Positions 12,112-23,373 of a stretch of DNA of 62,000 nt are shown in pieces. The notes below the pieces were generated by a model. That model made no database searches. It was given only the letters and a program-made list of their open reading frames with translations, and had not been told where the DNA came from. How positions within the stretch are numbered: position 1 is the first letter of the stretch; every line of letters begins with the position of its first letter. Origin of the DNA: Gnetum montanum (taxonomy: Eukaryota; Streptophyta; Gnetopsida; Gnetales; Gnetaceae); the NCBI GenBank assembly GCA_015680685.1, contig MNCI01004881.1, positions 443,976 to 505,975 of the forward strand. Reading direction: 5' to 3'. The position numbers and the translations under genes were made by a program.

Positions 12112-13022
12112 TGATGAATCATGGTTTACCAGGTGCTGATATCTGGCCCCTGTTATCATACCCCTGATATCGGGTACAAGATATCAGGTCTTATGAGTCT
12201 CGATATCGGACCCTCGATATCGAGTACCCGATATCGCAGCCAGGCTACGATATCATGGTTCCCGTGTGAGCCTATAAATGCACAATGGGGCACACAAGAA
12301 AGTAATAGGAAGTTAGTATTAGAGTAGGATGTTTTTATCAGTTTTTCCTCTTAACCCTTTCCCCAATGCATGCTCGCGGTGTGATGATTGTAATTGTACA
12401 ACACCTTTATTCGAGTGTGAAGTACTTGGACATGTATGTGACTAGAAATAAAGATCGAGATTACTTCATCATTGTAGCATTCACTTAGTTTTAGTTGTTT
12501 GATTGTTATTTATTGCTTTTGTAATTAATCTCTCACCCTCATTTCCTATCCTTGTTATTAATCACAGAATGAGTATGACTTAATCACGAGCAATTAAGTG
12601 TGACTACTTGGTAACCCAGTAGCGTACCTAGGACATGCACTTGGTAATCCTAGTGGTAGTACATGAGGTCGAAGATGTGTACGAATGATTAAGGAAGGAT
12701 GCTCATCGCACTTAGGCTAGCTTAGGTTCTCTTCTCCCATTTCCTCTTAGCTAGATTCTCTCTCTCACTTCCTCTTAGCTTAATCAAAGTTACTTTCCAA
12801 TGCCTCTAGGAGTAGTACTAGTTTAGGACCACATCATACACCTCATTCTAGACTAAACCATACATGACAAAGCAAATACTAGTCTAGGTGGAAAGACAAC
12901 GAACTATGATCAACGAGTAACTATCTAGACACCACAACTAGTCCATCTGCAGAGTTCGACCGGATCGTGCGTGAACGCTCATATTTGTATGGTTGAGTGT
13001 AGGGGTACCTCACCACTCATCA
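12112..13022 (+). repeat. 5' LTR of E1
   Basis: It begins TGATGAATCATGG and ends CCACTCATCA (911 bp). The U3 part carries several GATATC palindromes (12140-12256), then TATAAA at 12273-12278. Downstream are CTTGGTAA-type modules at ~12608-12655. It is highly similar to 17153-18096, with small deletions in the GATATC region. Confidence 0.88.
12273..12278 (+). promoter_or_regulatory. TATA box in E1 5' LTR
   Basis: CCTATAAATGCACAATGGGG directly follows the GATATC cluster and is conserved at 17343-17348 in the second LTR. This is the expected RNA polymerase II promoter at the U3/R border. Confidence 0.65.
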
Positions 13023-13023
13023 T

Positions 13024-13041
13024 TGGCACTGTTTCCAGGGA
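13024..13041 (+). other. Primer-binding site of E1
   Basis: TGGCACTGTTTCCAGGGA, one base after the LTR. It is a slightly decayed tRNA-Asp complement compared with the cleaner copy at 18098. Confidence 0.75.
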
Positions 13042-13154
13042 CGGTACTAGTTATTTAGATTAGTTATATCATACAAGATCATTGTAACAAAGTATTAATG
13101 ATATATCTTTTAGAAGGAAATAATTGCAAATAAGTCACACAGAATTTCACAAGA

Positions 13155-15183
13155 ATGTCTCTTTCACAAGACTATGATAATGCAACAACTAGTAAGGCAA
13201 TTCATTGGAGAACCAACGAATTATATGATGATGAAGACGAAGTTTGGAGTACTCAACCTGATGTAGGGGTCTCCTATGTACATGAACAAAGACAACATCG
13301 TCCCAACTTACAAACTCATAATCTACCTGATGTAGGCTAGCCACTAGGAGCCTAATGCATATACAAGAGGTTGTTCGAATATCCTATAGGCATGCAAGGA
13401 AAGCCATCTACCCAGGCTTGATTTAAACAACTTTCCCAGATTTTTAGGAGGCTATGATTTAGATCCACAACATCATTTACAAGCCTTCCATGATGCCTGT
13501 GTATGGAACAATATTGATAATGGGTGGAAAAAAATTAAGCTCTTTCCTCTGACACTCGTTGGCCAAGCAAAAGTATGGTATAGGTCCTTAAGACCAAAAT
13601 TAATCCAACGTTGGCCGACAATGATAGAACTCTTCAATGAAAAATATCAAACTTATGCAAGAGTGTCAACCTTGAGGAAACAAATCCAAGAGTGGAAACA
13701 AGCACAACGTGAACCCTTGGACATGGCCTTAGAAAGATATTATGCATTGTTAAACAACTGCCTAGGCCATGGATTCTCTGAGGAAAGGCTAATGTACCAC
13801 ATTATGGATGAGGTAATGAAACAAGGAAAACCCTAGGGATGTATGCCCGAGGTTAACTATACAAGCTATGAACCCACCAATTCCAAGAGCTTATTAAGTG
13901 GGTAGCAAAAGAGGAAGGAGAGTTAGCTAAATGGGAGAATGTTGAGAAATTTCAATAGGACCAAAATATCAAATTAGCAAAGGTCCATGATCATGAAGAG
14001 GAGAAATAAACTCACCTCAAGAAGGTGGAATTATCTTTGCCAATACTACAATTACTAGATGAAATTGAGGCAAAGATCAATAAGATGATAGAATGGATAC
14101 ATGAAAAATGTGGAGAATATGCCAACACTATTAGAGGTAGAGCCATGAAAAACCAAGAAGTAGGACAAAACAACCTTAGACAATTGGAAAGAAGGGTTGA
14201 AGAGAATAAGAACTCAACTGCTAATCATACGTATCAATGTAATGTTTGCCTATACGATCACCCCAAGGGTCAATGCCCAATCTTGTCACATTTACATGAG
14301 CATTGGGGAAGAATGTTACATCCAAAGTTCGTACAAAGATATTGTGTTCAATCATAATGGCAAAAATCCCAGTCGTGGGGGAGGCCACCCTCAAATTGGT
14401 CACACCCTTCATACCATATGAACCCAAGTGCTTATTAGGTTCAACATCTTGTTTCCCCAACCACGTCAACATCTTCTATCTTACCACATTGTTATTATTC
14501 TCATAAGTACTATCAACTTGTGTCCTTTCCAACAAGATCACGACCTCATGTTCCCCACACCCCTCCTCACCATTAATATTCTCATTCTTCACCTCCTTCT
14601 ACATCGCCACCAGTTGTTTTAGAGGGTTTTTCACGACAACACCAACCCACAAACGTCACTTGCGCTGCTACTGTCAACCGCAGTGGGAATCCTTCACAAT
14701 GCTAGAAGTGTCATTTCTTTAGACATGACCATAGGAAGGGACCACACAATTCCAAGACCACTACATCCTCTCACTCAGCATAAGTTCAACATTGTGGTGC
14801 ATCCTTCTCCTCAAATCCAATGCCTCGTGTTGCCTTATTAGGGCCACTAATCAAAACTCCAACAACTATGGGGCCCAATGAATATAGCCATGTAGGGAGA
14901 CATACCAATCCTTGCATACCATCTTATGGTCATGGGTGCCATAGTGGGTCAACTCCTTATCAATTAACCACACCTTATAACTTGCCCAACTATGTCAACA
15001 TTAATCAAGTGTGTGAACCCTAGTTTGGGCACATTCTAACCACCACATCAAAAGATACTTAATGGGTTGGATATGACTAGGTCCCAATATTTCCAACATG
15101 CATGGATCCTAACCTTCTATTTATTAATTCTAGCTATGATTAAAAGATTAGTTATGGGGGATAGTCCCTGTTCTAACAAATAG
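13155..15183 (+). pseudogene. E1 gag pseudogene
   Basis: It starts MSLSQDYDN at 13155, exactly like E2 gag. A stop at ~13338 and several frame changes interrupt it. The capsid-like core is open at 13621-13836 (IELFNEKYQTYARVSTLRKQ). The nucleocapsid knuckle CX2CX3HX4C (CNVCLYDHPKGQC) is intact near 14240-14280. A Pro-rich tail follows to ~15183, matching the E2 stop. Gag would package element RNA; this copy is dead but clearly homologous to 18222-20223. Confidence 0.75.
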
Positions 15184-16537
15184 AACTAATAAATGTTTTT
15201 CCCTTTTCTTTAATTTTACAATTTTTTGTTTTTCAGTTTTTCATCTTTCAATTTGTTGTTTTATCTTTTTATGAGTAATCTCATCTATGAATAAAGCACT
15301 CATGTGACTCGTCGATTGAGGTGTTGTTCTTTACTATCAAGTCTCAAGTGACTAATTATTTGGACAGCGAGCCCACCACATCCACCCAACCATTCTACTA
15401 ATAAGAGGTTCTACTCTGGGTACAATGGTATTCTTGACATCATTAAAACCTAAAGTAATTTTGTGCTCATTATGCCTAGAGCGAAGAATGATGGACTAAG
15501 AAGGAATGACTAGGGTGTGACATCAAGGGGACTTGTGGATTGTCTTTGGTGACATCTGTAGGAGTGATCATGCAGCCTAGTTGTACTAAGATCCTTGTAG
15601 ATCTAACGAAAAATGGGAGTAAGAGTAATAAAGGTACTCAATCAAGGAACTCAATGTTGTTCTAGGGGGTCCCATTGGAAAGACATGCACCCATGCCTGA
15701 AGGTAGGCATCTTCTCTAGATTACGCATCAAAAAAAAAAGTGTGTGCCAAAGCGGCAAAAAAAAAGTATGCTGCAAAGAAATTCCAAATCACCCCTCCCT
15801 TGAACAAAATGTCAAGTGATCGTACGCCTTGTTGTCATGGTACTCTTATGGTTGTCCATCATGGGATGAAACAATGCAATGTCACTGATCGGAGGAATGG
15901 ACTTGGTCTTGATTTTGGAGCGACGGGTTAATGACACATTAATCATGCCCTACACTCAAGATTCATTGTGCCCTGGGTCAGTCACCTCACATCCCGATCT
16001 CTGTAATCCCTTCTACCATTCACCTCATCTCGTTGTTCATGAATTGGTGACTCGTGTCTTGTGTCGCATAGAATTCCTACCTCATCATGGTAGTATCAAC
16101 ATGTGTGTGTTTTGTTGCATTAGTGTAGATTACATTTAACCCTTCTAGTGCCTACAAACATTTTAAGGTGTGGTTACGCAATTATAGATTGGAACCTGCT
16201 TTGGGGAGGATCCACTTGCGTGACTTTTGTAATTTGTACTTGTTGCACACCACCACATCATTTTATACCCTCTGAGTACTTCATTGCCAAATCTATTCTT
16301 TCCTTTATCATCATTTTATCAAATGTTCCTCAAAACCATTACATGTCCTTTTATGTGTCACCTAAATAAATCAGGTCAGACATTAAACTTTTAGGGCAAC
16401 TTCCTTAAAAAAAATTTCTAACTCTAAAATCACACTAAGCAAAGAATTCAACGTTTATTAAAGACAATGAGTAAGGTATAAAATAATTGAACTTCTTTCA
16501 ATAACCTTACTAACAATTGATTTTTGTGTGATTATAG
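15184..16537 (+). other. E1 noncoding block between gag and ORF2
   Basis: T-rich start, then sequence collinear with E2 (20224-21480). The block at 16173-16220 (CTTTGGGGAGGATCCACTTG) is shared with E2, B and C. Short open frames here have no recognisable domain. E1 lacks the ~600 bp carrying a GATATC/TATA cluster that E2 has at 21500-22090. Confidence 0.55.
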
Positions 16538-16975
16538 ATGGCCCCTAAAAGAGGACAATAAGGAGGACCTTTTCAAGGTGCAACTGAATGCCCAGGGGGA
16601 GGCATAGACTAAGGACCTCATGCAAAACATGTAGAGAAGGAGGCACAATCATTCAGCATCCATCAAGGACCTCCTGTCATTGCACAATCTGGCCAAGCAA
16701 AAGGTGGAGAGGTCAAGGCCCAAGCCTATGAAGAGGAACGACGACTATTTGTAACATGGCATGTCAAGGCCAATCAAGTGTTCTTGCAGCTGCCATGTCC
16801 ATGGAAAGTGCCAACTCCATCAAACATTGGAACATCAGCGTGGATGGCTCATAATCCTCTAATAGAAGAGAAGAAACGTTAGGTACTTCTTCAATGGTAT
16901 CGATCTCAAAGCCTGGAGCACAAGACAAGAAGAAGAAACCCATGGAGGAGCCACCGCCACAAGAAACCACATGAG
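16538..16975 (+). pseudogene. E1 ORF2 remnant with large internal deletion
   Basis: The ATG at 16538 follows GTGATTATAG, an acceptor-like context. The N-terminus matches E2 ORF2 (MAPK.GQ; SFSIHQ; QSGQA). Near 16707 the alignment jumps to the E2 C-terminal part (EER.LF; LPCPWKVPTP), so about 2.4 kb present in E2 (22450-24840) is missing. Stops are also present. Confidence 0.65.
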
Positions 16976-17099
16976 TTCCAATAAATTTTGTAATTTTGTG
17001 TCCATGTCCTAATTTTGTTGTATTCAACTCTCCACTATAGCATGAATAAATTTCTAGTTAGTCAATAATCCCATACCTATCCACTGTGTAATCAATTAA

Positions 17100-17152
17100 A
17101 CTTGTTCCTCACTTTCTTTAACTCAAGGATGAGTTATTCAGTCATGGGGGTA
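17100..17152 (+). other. E1 pre-LTR block and polypurine tract
   Basis: CTTGTTCC, a CTCAAGGATGAGTT block, then CAGTCATGGGGGTA touching the LTR at 17153. The same order occurs before the B 3' LTR (52609-52662) and, reversed, after C's 3' LTR (38169-38222). The G-run would prime plus-strand DNA synthesis. Confidence 0.65.
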
Positions 17153-18096
17153 TGATGAATCATGGTTTGCCAGGTGCTAATATCAAACCCCTATTATCGG
17201 ACCCCCGTTATCAGACCCCTAATATTGGGTACAAGATATCAAGTCTGATGAGTCCCGATATCAGACCCCTGATATCGAGTACCCGATATCGCAGCCTGGC
17301 TAGTGATATTGAATACACGATATCGTCGTTCCCGTGTGAGCCTATAAATGCACAATGGGGCACACAAGAAAGTAATGGGAAGTTAGTATTAGAGTAGGAT
17401 CTTTTTGTCAGTTTTTCCTCTCAACCCTTTCTCCTAGTGCATGCCCGCAGTGTGATGATTGTAATTGTACAGCATCCTTTATTTGAGTGTGACGTACTTG
17501 GACACACACATGACCAACAATAAAGATCAAGATTACTTCATCATTGTAGCATTCACTTAGTTTAATTATTTAATTGTTATTGTTATTTATTGCTTTCATA
17601 GTTAATATCTCTTCACCCTAAACTCCTTAAATGCGGAATGAGTACGACTTAATCATAAGCATTTAAGTGTGACTATTTGATAACCCAGTAGTGTACCTAG
17701 GATCTGCGCTTGGTAATCCTAGTAGTAGTCGTGCACGAGGTCCAAGATGTGTATGGATGATTAAGGAACGAATGCTCATCGCACTTAGGCTAGTTTAGAT
17801 TCTCTCTCCCTATCTCCTATTAGTTAACTCTCTCTTCCCTTTCCTCCTAGCTTAATTAAAGATTATTTTCCATTGTCTCTAGGAGCAGCATTAGTGTAGG
17901 AACACAACATACACCTCACTCTGTATTAAACCATACGTGACAAAGCAATTACTAGTCTAGGTGGGAAGACAGCGAACTGCGATCAACGAGTAGCTATCTA
18001 GATACCACAACTAGCCCGTCTGCAGAGTTTGACCGGATCGTGCGTGAAATGCTCGTATTCGTATGGTTGAGTGTAGGGGTACCTGGCCACTCATCA
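17153..18096 (+). repeat. LTR shared by E1 (3') and E2 (5')
   Basis: TGATGAATCATGG ... CCACTCATCA, 944 bp. GATATC-rich U3 (17180-17330), TATAAA at 17343-17348. It has a polypurine tract on its left and a primer site on its right, so it serves as 3' LTR of E1 and 5' LTR of E2. Confidence 0.88.
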
Positions 18097-18097
18097 T

Positions 18098-18115
18098 TGG
18101 CACCGTTGCCGGGGA
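18098..18115 (+). other. Primer-binding site of E2 (tRNA-Asp type)
   Basis: TGGCACCGTTGCCGGGGA, one base after the LTR. It differs at a single position from the complement of the plant tRNA-Asp 3' end. It is the best-preserved primer site in the window and fixes the family's primer identity. Confidence 0.85.
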
Positions 18116-18221
18116 CGGTGCTAGTTATTTAGATTAGTTACATCATACAAGATCGCGCTGTAACAAAGTATTCACGATACATCTTTTAGAAAAGAAACTA
18201 ATTTCAATTAATTCACACACA

Positions 18222-20223
18222 ATGTCTCTCTCACAAGATTATGATAACGTAACAACCAGTAGGGCAATTCATTGGAGAACCAATGAATTATATGATGGAG
18301 AAGATGAAGTTTGGAGTACTCAATCTGATGTAGGGGTTTCCTATAAACATAAACAAAGACAACATCATCCCAACTCACAAATGCATAACATACCTAGTGA
18401 CGATGAACCCCTACTAGCCACTACAAGCCTAACAAAAATACAAGAGGCTGTTCGAATATCCCGCAAGCATCATAAGGAAAGTCGTCTACCCAAGCTTGAC
18501 TTAAACAACTTTCCTAAGTTTTCAAGAGGCTATGATTTAGATCCACAACAACATCTACAAGCCTTCTATGATGCCTGTGCATGGAACAACATTGATAATG
18601 GATGGCAAAAACTTAAGCTCTTTCCTCTAACAGTCGTTGGCCACACAAAAGTATGGTATAGGTTGTTAAAACCAAAATCAATCCAACGTTGGCCAACAAT
18701 GATAGAACTCTTCAACGAAAGATATCAAACTTATGCAAAAGTGTCAGCCTTGAGGAAACAAATCCAAGAGTGGAAAAAGCACAACATGAACCCTTGGACA
18801 TGGCCTTAGAAAGATATTAGGCATTGTTAAACAACTGCCCAGGCCATGAGTTCTCTGAGGAGAGGCTAATGTACCATATCATAGATGGGCTTCATAATGA
18901 AATAAGAGAAACCCTAGGGATGTATGCCCGAGGTCGACTATACGAGCTACGAACCCATCAACTCCAAGAGCTTATCAAGCAGGTAGCAAAAGAAGAAGGA
19001 GAAATGGCTAGATGGGAGAATGAGGAAGAATCTCAACGAGACCAAAATCTCACATCAACAAAGGTCCATAATCTGAAAGAGGAGAAATCAACTCACCTCA
19101 AGGAGGTGGAACCATCTTTGCCAACACTACAATCATTGGATGAAATTAAGGCAAAGATCAATAAGATGATGGAATGGATGCATAAAAAATGTGGAGAATA
19201 TGCCAACATTATTGGAGATAGAGTCATGACGAACCAAGAGGCAGGACAAAATACCCTTAGGCAATTAGAAAGAAGGGTTGAAAAGAATAAGAACTTAACT
19301 ATCAATCATACATATCAATGTAACATTTGCCTGTACGATACCCCAAGGGCCAATGCCCAATCTTGTCACATTTACATGAGCATTGGGGAAGAATGTTACA
19401 TCCAGAGTTCATGCAGAAATACTGTGTTCAATCACAGTGGCAACAATCCCAGTTGTGGGGGAGGCCATCCACAAACTGGTTACACCCTTCGTACAATCCG
19501 AACCTAGGTGCTTATCAAGTTCAACATCCTGTTTCTCCAACTGGGTCAACATCCTCTATCTCACCACATTATTATTATTCTCCTCAATACTAACAACCCA
19601 TATCCTCTCCAACACAACCACCACCTTGGAGACCTTACACTTCTCCTCAATTCCAACATTCTCATCCTTCACCTCCTTCTACATCGCCACCAAGTGTTCC
19701 AAAAGGGTTTGCACGACAACACCAACCCACGAATGTTACTTGTGCTACTACTGACAACAACAATGGGGAATCTCCTCAACACCGAAGACACCCCTTCTTT
19801 AGGCATGACCGTAAGGAGGGACAGCACAATTCTGAGCCCACTTCACCTTCTAACCTAACACAAGTCCAACACTATGGTGCAGTTCCCTCCTTGAATCCAA
19901 TGCCTCGTGTTACTTTCTCTGGGCCACCAACCAATACTCCAACAACCATACGACCTAATGAATATAGTTACATGGGGAGACATGTTGATCCTTGCATACC
20001 ATCTTACGGTCACAAGTACCATAGTGGGTCAACTCCTTATAAATTAACCACATCTTATAAGTTGCCACACTATGTCAACTCTAATCCAGTGTGTGAACCC
20101 CAAAGGGGTATGTATGACCGAGTCCCAACATTTCCAACATGCAAGGATCCCAATTCTTCATTTATTAATTCTAGTCATGCTCAACCATTTAGTTATGGGG
20201 GGTATCCCCCATTCAAACAATAG
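18222..20223 (+). pseudogene. E2 gag, nearly intact (about two frameshifts and a stop)
   Basis: ATG at 18222. Residues 1-190 are open and include the Retrotrans_gag-like core (LFPLTVVGHTKVWYRLL, IELFNERYQTYAKVSALRKQ). A frameshift lies near 18780. The next segment (to ~19340) is helical and charged and ends in the knuckle start CNICLYD. A second frameshift moves the rest of the knuckle (PKGQCPILSHL) to another frame. The Pro/Ser/Tyr-rich tail ends at a stop at 20223. Total about 660 residues. It is the best copy of this gag in the window. Confidence 0.75.
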
Positions 20224-22285
20224 TAGAATTAATAAATGTTTTTCATTTTCTTTAATTTTACAAATTTTTTTGTTTGTTTTCTAGTTTTTCATCTTTCAGT
20301 TTATTGTTTGTCTTTTTTTTTTTTGTCTTTTTTTTTGTCTTTTTACCCTTTTTATAAGTAATCTCATCTAGGAATAAAACACTCATGTGACCGTTGGTTG
20401 AGGTGTTGTTCTATGCTATCAAGTCTCGGGTGACTAATTATTTGAATAGCAAGCCCATAACACCCATCCACCCATTCTATTAATAAGAGGTTCTACCCTA
20501 GGTACAATGATATTCCTAATCATTAAAACTTAAAGTAATTTTGTGTTATTGTACCCAGAGTAAAGAAGGATGGACCAAGAGGGAATGGTTAGGGTGTGAC
20601 ATCAAGAGGACTTGTGAATTCTCTTTGGTGACGTCTGTGAGAGCTACCATGCAACTCAGTTGTACTAAGATCCTTGTAGATCAAATGAAAAACGGGAGTA
20701 AGAGTAATCAAAAGGCACGCAATCAAGTAAATTCCAATGTTGTTCTAGGGGGTCCCACTAGAAAGACATGCACCCATGCTTGAAGGTAGGTGGCTTCTCT
20801 GGATTAAGCGTTCAAAAAAGAAAAAGGAAAAAGGGAAGGAAAAAAAAAAGGAAAGCAAGAAGAGTGTGCCAAAGCAACCACACAAAAAGAAAAAGAAAAG
20901 ATCAAGATCAAAGTACCGCAAATTTGAATCACTCCTCCCTTGAACAGAACGCCAAGTGATCATACGCCTTGTTGTCATGGTACTCTTATGGTTGTCTATC
21001 ATGGAATGAAACAATGCAATGTCATTCATCAGAGGAATGGACTTGGTCCTAATTTTGGAGTAACGGGAAAATGACACACTAATCATGCCTTACATGCAGG
21101 ATTCATTGTGCCCTGAGTCGACTACCTCATGTCCCAATCTCTGCAGTCCCTTCTACGATTCACCTCACCTCGTTGTTCATGTAATTGTGACTTGTGACTC
21201 AGGTAGCATGGGGATCATATCTCATCGCAGTGATATCTACATGTGTGTCTTTTGTAAGATCGGTGTGGATTACATTTAACCCTTCTAGTGCCTATGAACA
21301 TTTTAAGGTATGGTTACGCAAGGGCACTATAGGTTGGAACCTACTTTGGGGAGGACCCACTTGCGTAACCCTTGTAATTTGCACTTGCAACACATCTTCC
21401 GCACATCATCTTATACCCTCTAAGTATTATCAACGTTCTTCTTTCCCTTATCATCCTTCCAGTTCAAACGTTCCGATGAGCTAACACGTCCTTTCTCCTC
21501 CTGCTCTTCATGATTTTCATTGACAAATTTTACACCATTATACTTTTTCCGCCTTCAGGACTAGTTTGTATTACCTTGGACCCCTTTACATTAACCTACA
21601 CGTCCTTAGTTTCTACCTTGGAGTTCAAAAAATTTGTACATTTTTCAAATGCCCTATTTTCGGTAGGATGCGATATCGGGTCCCCAATATCGAGTCTAAC
21701 GTGATATCGAGTCCCCACTAGCAGGTACGTGATATCACGTCCTTAAAAAATATATATATGAACCACCCCACCCCCAGCCACCCCACCCCACCCCTTGCGC
21801 ATGTCAACCTCATTTGCAACTATTCATGCAGGGGAAGTTTTTCAAATTTTCTTCTATGACTTGTGATTGCGCATCTCTTGCTTCGATAACCATAACTTGC
21901 TCGCTAGTGCTTCGATTTTTATTTCGTCTGAACCTACCTAAACTCGAAGTGTTCAGCTTAGTCGTGGGGGAGGGGTACACGCCGAATTGCGTATAAATGT
22001 TTTGAAATTCATCATCGCCCGAAGGACACTATCAAGGGTAATTAATTATAAAAATAATAAACATGTGCCAAAAACAATTACATCTCCTTATTTATACCAG
22101 GAAATTAAACTCTGAAACCACCTAAGCAAAGTGGACCAAATATTAAATTCTTTTGGGGACATTTCCATAAAAATTCTTAACCTTAAAATCACACGGAATC
22201 AAAACAAACTCATTAAGGCAAGAAATAAGGTATAACTTAACTTTGGTAAGCAGCCTTCCTAATGACTGGCCCCATGTGATTGCAG
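20224..22285 (+). other. E2 noncoding block between gag and ORF2
   Basis: T-rich start (20230-20350), a purine-rich tract (20810-20910), and the block at 21312-21366 shared with other elements. It also contains a segment absent from E1 (about 21500-22090) with a GATATC cluster and TATA-like sequence. No recognisable protein. Confidence 0.5.
21665..21765 (+). promoter_or_regulatory. Internal U3-like GATATC cluster with TATA-like sequence
   Basis: GCGATATCGGG, ATATCGAG, TGATATCGAG and CGTGATATCACG occur within ~75 bases, then AAAAAATATATATATGAAC. The same order (GATATC cluster then TATA) marks the U3 promoters of the LTRs at 12112 and 17153. A promoter for ORF2 is an inference. Confidence 0.4.
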
Positions 22286-23373
22286 ATGGCCCCAAAGCAT
22301 GGACAACAAGAAGGCCCCTCTTAAGGTGCATCTAAGCAACCCAAGAGAGGTAAAGAACAGGTGCCTGTCGAACAACATGCAGAGCAAGAGGAGCAATCGT
22401 TCAGTATCCATCAAGAAGGCCCTGCCACTTTACAATCGGGACAGGCAGAAGGAGGAGCTACTACAGTGCCTGAACCAGGACAACACCTCACATTGCCCTC
22501 AGAATGTGTCCAGGCCATCCGTGAAAGGTCCACATCAGCTACAATGATCATGGAATTGAACTTCAGACCTTTCACAGAATTTGCTCCTGAGATCATTAGA
22601 GACCACCTCAAAGGGTCCCCATTATGACCCATCTTCTCCGAAAGCGGTGCCTGGTACTTAGGAGAAACATACCAATTCTGGCACAATAAAAAAGAAGGCA
22701 CCATAGTTGACATTTGTGTTGTGTCTATTGATTTTTCCATCAAGGCCATTTCGGAAGTGTTAAACCTTCTAAACATAGGGCCAAAGGTTGCTCATCTGTC
22801 CACTCACTCTGATGTTGATGCACGAAGGGTTTGGTTAGACAGGGCGTACAATAAAAAAGATAAGGCCTATGGAGAGTTGACATTGGAAGAGAAGATATAA
22901 TTTAAAATTGGAACTTATCACATCTTTCCCACAAAAGGATTAAACATAATTTCAACATATGTGGCAAGAGAAAGTGCAATATTGATGGAAAAGGTTCATG
23001 CTAACCTACCTCATCCATATTTCATGGAAATCTTAAGGTGATTTGAAGAATGCAAGATAGGAAAGTTTGTGTTGCCCTTCCCTTGTCTCATCAGGAAGTT
23101 GTGCAAGCGTGCTAGTATTCGAGGATACACCAATGATGTCCTTAAAAGAGTCCAAAATGTTTCGTACGTCAAACTGCTAAAGCCACCAGCTGCAAAGAAA
23201 AGTGCTGATGAGACGTTGGGGCCAAAACAAGAGCAAGAACAGACGATGGGGCCCACTGCAACTCAACTTGCAGGGCCCAGCCAAATTCTAAGCACAGGAC
23301 CCAACCAACAACAAGAAGCAGGGCCCAGCACGAGCCAGCGAGATCAACCACCGCCACCACCGCAGGATTACTA
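22286..23373 (+). pseudogene. E2 ORF2, folded domain (putative plant transposon protein / env-like position)
   Basis: ATG at 22286 directly follows TGTGATTGCAG, a good splice-acceptor context. One frame runs to 23373 with stops at ~22322, 22624, 22898 and 23040. The region 22880-23130 (ARESAILMEKVHANLP, then LPFPCLIRKLCKRASI) resembles, from memory, the domain Pfam calls putative plant transposon protein (Transposase_32), often found in plant Ty3/gypsy extra ORFs. A Pro/Gln-rich tail ends in PPPPPQDY. Function is unknown; its position matches env-like ORFs of Athila-type elements. Confidence 0.5.

Larger units (their letters stand above)
12112..18096 (+). mobile_element. Element E1: gag-only non-autonomous LTR retrotransposon
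   Basis: Two LTRs (12112-13022 and 17153-18096) bound a 4.1 kb interior holding a primer site, decayed gag, a noncoding block, a deleted ORF2 and a polypurine tract. No protease, RT, RNase H or integrase motif is visible in any frame, and there is no gap where pol could have been interrupted by another insert. This fits the plant class called TR-GAG (terminal-repeat elements keeping only gag). The right LTR is followed by a second interior, not a target duplication, so E1 and E2 are in tandem. Confidence 0.75.

Noticed and set aside
19327-19858. Overlapping plus-strand open frames of 88-123 codons
   Set aside because: They are alternative frames of the Pro-rich gag tail of E2, separated by its frameshift; not separate genes.
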